Shown here: piece after piece, positions 31,872 through 32,908 of the stretch
How positions within the stretch are numbered: position 1 is the first letter of the stretch
How the letters are laid out: every line of letters starts with the position of its first letter
Origin: an uncultured Pelagibacteraceae bacterium
GTDB lineage: Bacteria > Pseudomonadota > Alphaproteobacteria > Pelagibacterales > Pelagibacteraceae
Length of the DNA: 32,908 nt
Direction of reading: 5' to 3'
Assembly (NCBI GenBank): GCA_902533445.1
Contig: CACALX010000011.1
Span: 1 to 32,908 of the forward strand
Notes under the pieces: model-generated
What the model saw: the letters and a program-made list of their open reading frames with translations, nothing else
The model's database searches: none
What the model was told of the DNA's origin: nothing
Made by a program: the position numbers and the translations under genes

Positions 31872-32798
31872 ATGAAATCTGCTGAACAGTGTTTTAAAAA
31901 AGTTAAAAGTGATTGTATAAAATTTATTAAATCACAAGAAACCTCAAAAGAAAAATTTAGCAACAAAGATAAGATGCTAAAAGTTTTTTTAATTCCAGTT
32001 TGTTTTTGGATTGCAAAAAAAGCAAATAATAAAAAACCTTATTTTGTTGGACTAGCTGGTGGACAAGGAACTGGAAAAACAACAATAAGTTCAATTATAA
32101 AAATTGTATTAGAAAAATATTTTAAACTTAAAGTATTTAAAATTTCTATAGATGATTTTTACAAAACAAGAGAAGAAAGATTTAATTTGTCAAAAAAAGT
32201 ACACCCAATGTTGATGACAAGGGGCGTACCAGGAACACATGATGTAAAAATTATGTTGGATTTCTTTAAAAAATCAAAAAGCAAAAACTTTAAATCAATA
32301 AAGCTACCGAGCTTTAATAAAGCAGTTGATGACCGATTTCCTAAAAAAAATTGGTATAATATTAAAGAGCAGCCAGATGTAATTATATTTGAAGGTTGGT
32401 GTGTTGGTGCAAGAGCGGAAATTAATAAAACTTTAACAAAACCTGTAAATTCTCTTGAAAGAACTAAAGACCAAAAACTTATTTGGAGAAAATATGTGAA
32501 TGAGCAATTAAAGACAAAATACAAAAAATTGTATTCACAGTTAAATTGTATGATTTATTTAAAAGCAAAAAACTTTAGTTTGCTTCAAAAGTGGAGACTA
32601 AAACAAGAGCATAAGTTGTGGTTAAATACAAAAAATAAATCTAGTCATAAAATAATGAGCAAAGGAGACGTTATTAACTTTATGCAAACTTACCAAAGAA
32701 TTACACAGAACATGTTTAAATTTGCACCAAAATATTCTACAATTATATTAAATTTAAATAGCAACCATCAAATTAAAACAATAAAATATAATAAATGA
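31872..32798 (+). CDS. D-glycerate 3-kinase-like P-loop kinase
   Basis: This 308-aa protein has a Walker A motif GGQGTGKTT (63-71) after FVGLAG, a sugar-kinase-like SIDDFYKTREER (about 95-106), TRGVPGTHDVK and DVIIFEGWCVGAR. This is the uridine-kinase/phosphoribulokinase-like fold of plant-type D-glycerate 3-kinases (GLYK/COG4240). It would phosphorylate glycerate to 3-phosphoglycerate, linking to photorespiration-like or serine metabolism. The last bases overlap the next gene as ATGA. Confidence 0.82.
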   Translation: MKSAEQCFKKVKSDCIKFIKSQETSKEKFSNKDKMLKVFLIPVCFWIAKKANNKKPYFVGLAGGQGTGKTTISSIIKIVLEKYFKLKVFKISIDDFYKTREERFNLSKKVHPMLMTRGVPGTHDVKIMLDFFKKSKSKNFKSIKLPSFNKAVDDRFPKKNWYNIKEQPDVIIFEGWCVGARAEINKTLTKPVNSLERTKDQKLIWRKYVNEQLKTKYKKLYSQLNCMIYLKAKNFSLLQKWRLKQEHKLWLNTKNKSSHKIMSKGDVINFMQTYQRITQNMFKFAPKYSTIILNLNSNHQIKTIKYNK

Positions 32799-32908
32799 AA
32801 AAATTTTTATTAATTATCTTTTGTATAATTATTTTTCCATTAAGTGCATTTTCAGCAACTTTAAAGGAAGCGCTAAAACAAACTTTTGATAACAATCTTG
32901 AGCTTCAA
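32795..32908 (+). CDS. TolC-family outer membrane protein, N-terminal fragment (cut by window edge)
   Basis: Only 38 codons are present. The sequence starts MKKFLLIIFCIIIFPLSAFS, a signal peptide, then ATLKEALKQTFDNNLELQ, the usual opening helix of TolC-type outer membrane efflux proteins (SLxEAxxxAxxNNPxL). The ATG overlaps the upstream kinase stop codon (ATGA), so the two are coupled. Confidence 0.75.
   Translation, partial: MKKFLLIIFCIIIFPLSAFSATLKEALKQTFDNNLELQ

Noticed and set aside
1-32908. CRISPR array, insertion sequence or riboswitch
   Set aside because: No regularly spaced repeats, transposase gene or recognisable aptamer was seen by eye. Covariance-model searches would be needed to exclude riboswitches fully.

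Overview
The window looks like a chromosomal stretch of a SAR11-type marine alphaproteobacterium (Pelagibacterales, 'Candidatus Pelagibacter'-like). The base composition is very A/T-rich, spacers are very short, and many genes overlap by a few bases. It carries a blue-type proteorhodopsin, and its umu operon has an alphaproteobacterial LexA box. The assignment rests on gene content and my own recognition of families; no database search was run.

Layout. 1-2575: start of fumC (leftward), a MazG-like pyrophosphohydrolase, and the NAD-biosynthesis pair nadA-nadC. 2617-4366: tRNA-Leu(GAG), whose last 34 bases (with CCA) are repeated at 4333-4366. Between the copies lies a 1.6-kb insert of unrecognised genes with no integrase, flanked inside by a 26-bp near-identical repeat. 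4376-8833: ygfZ, a PRK09060-type dihydroorotase, an SMR transporter and propionyl-CoA synthetase. 9047-12947: proteorhodopsin with a palindromic upstream region and a strong terminator, then a tight cluster of membrane di-iron desaturase/hydroxylase, [2Fe-2S] ferredoxin, ferredoxin reductase and a YfcG-like GST, which together form a complete electron-transfer chain. 12953-18566: a possible tiny membrane peptide, dksA, a GT39/GT2 glycosyltransferase pair, and a DUF1800/DUF1501 pair. 18635-22014: GMP reductase with a DnaA box in its promoter region, an 80-aa orphan, a sulfatase-superfamily enzyme and a GFA-family protein.

22047-29113 reads as a catabolic unit. TRAP permeases dctQM face away from a rightward run of FAH-family hydrolase, TRAP binding protein dctP, type I extradiol dioxygenase and MhpA-like FAD hydroxylase. 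A convergent BKACE (DUF849) enzyme follows. Together they suggest uptake and meta-cleavage of an aromatic acid. The hydroxylase is frameshifted next to an A8 run: its conserved C-terminus lies in the -1 frame up to 28336.

29162-32908: umuDC with a GTTC-N7-GTTC LexA box touching the umuD start codon, then a VOC protein, a second GFA protein, a glycerate-kinase-like P-loop kinase and the start of a TolC-family outer-membrane protein. No stretch longer than about 300 bases lacks a gene. The least described parts are the tRNA-Leu mini-element, the frameshifted hydroxylase and the palindromes upstream of proteorhodopsin.
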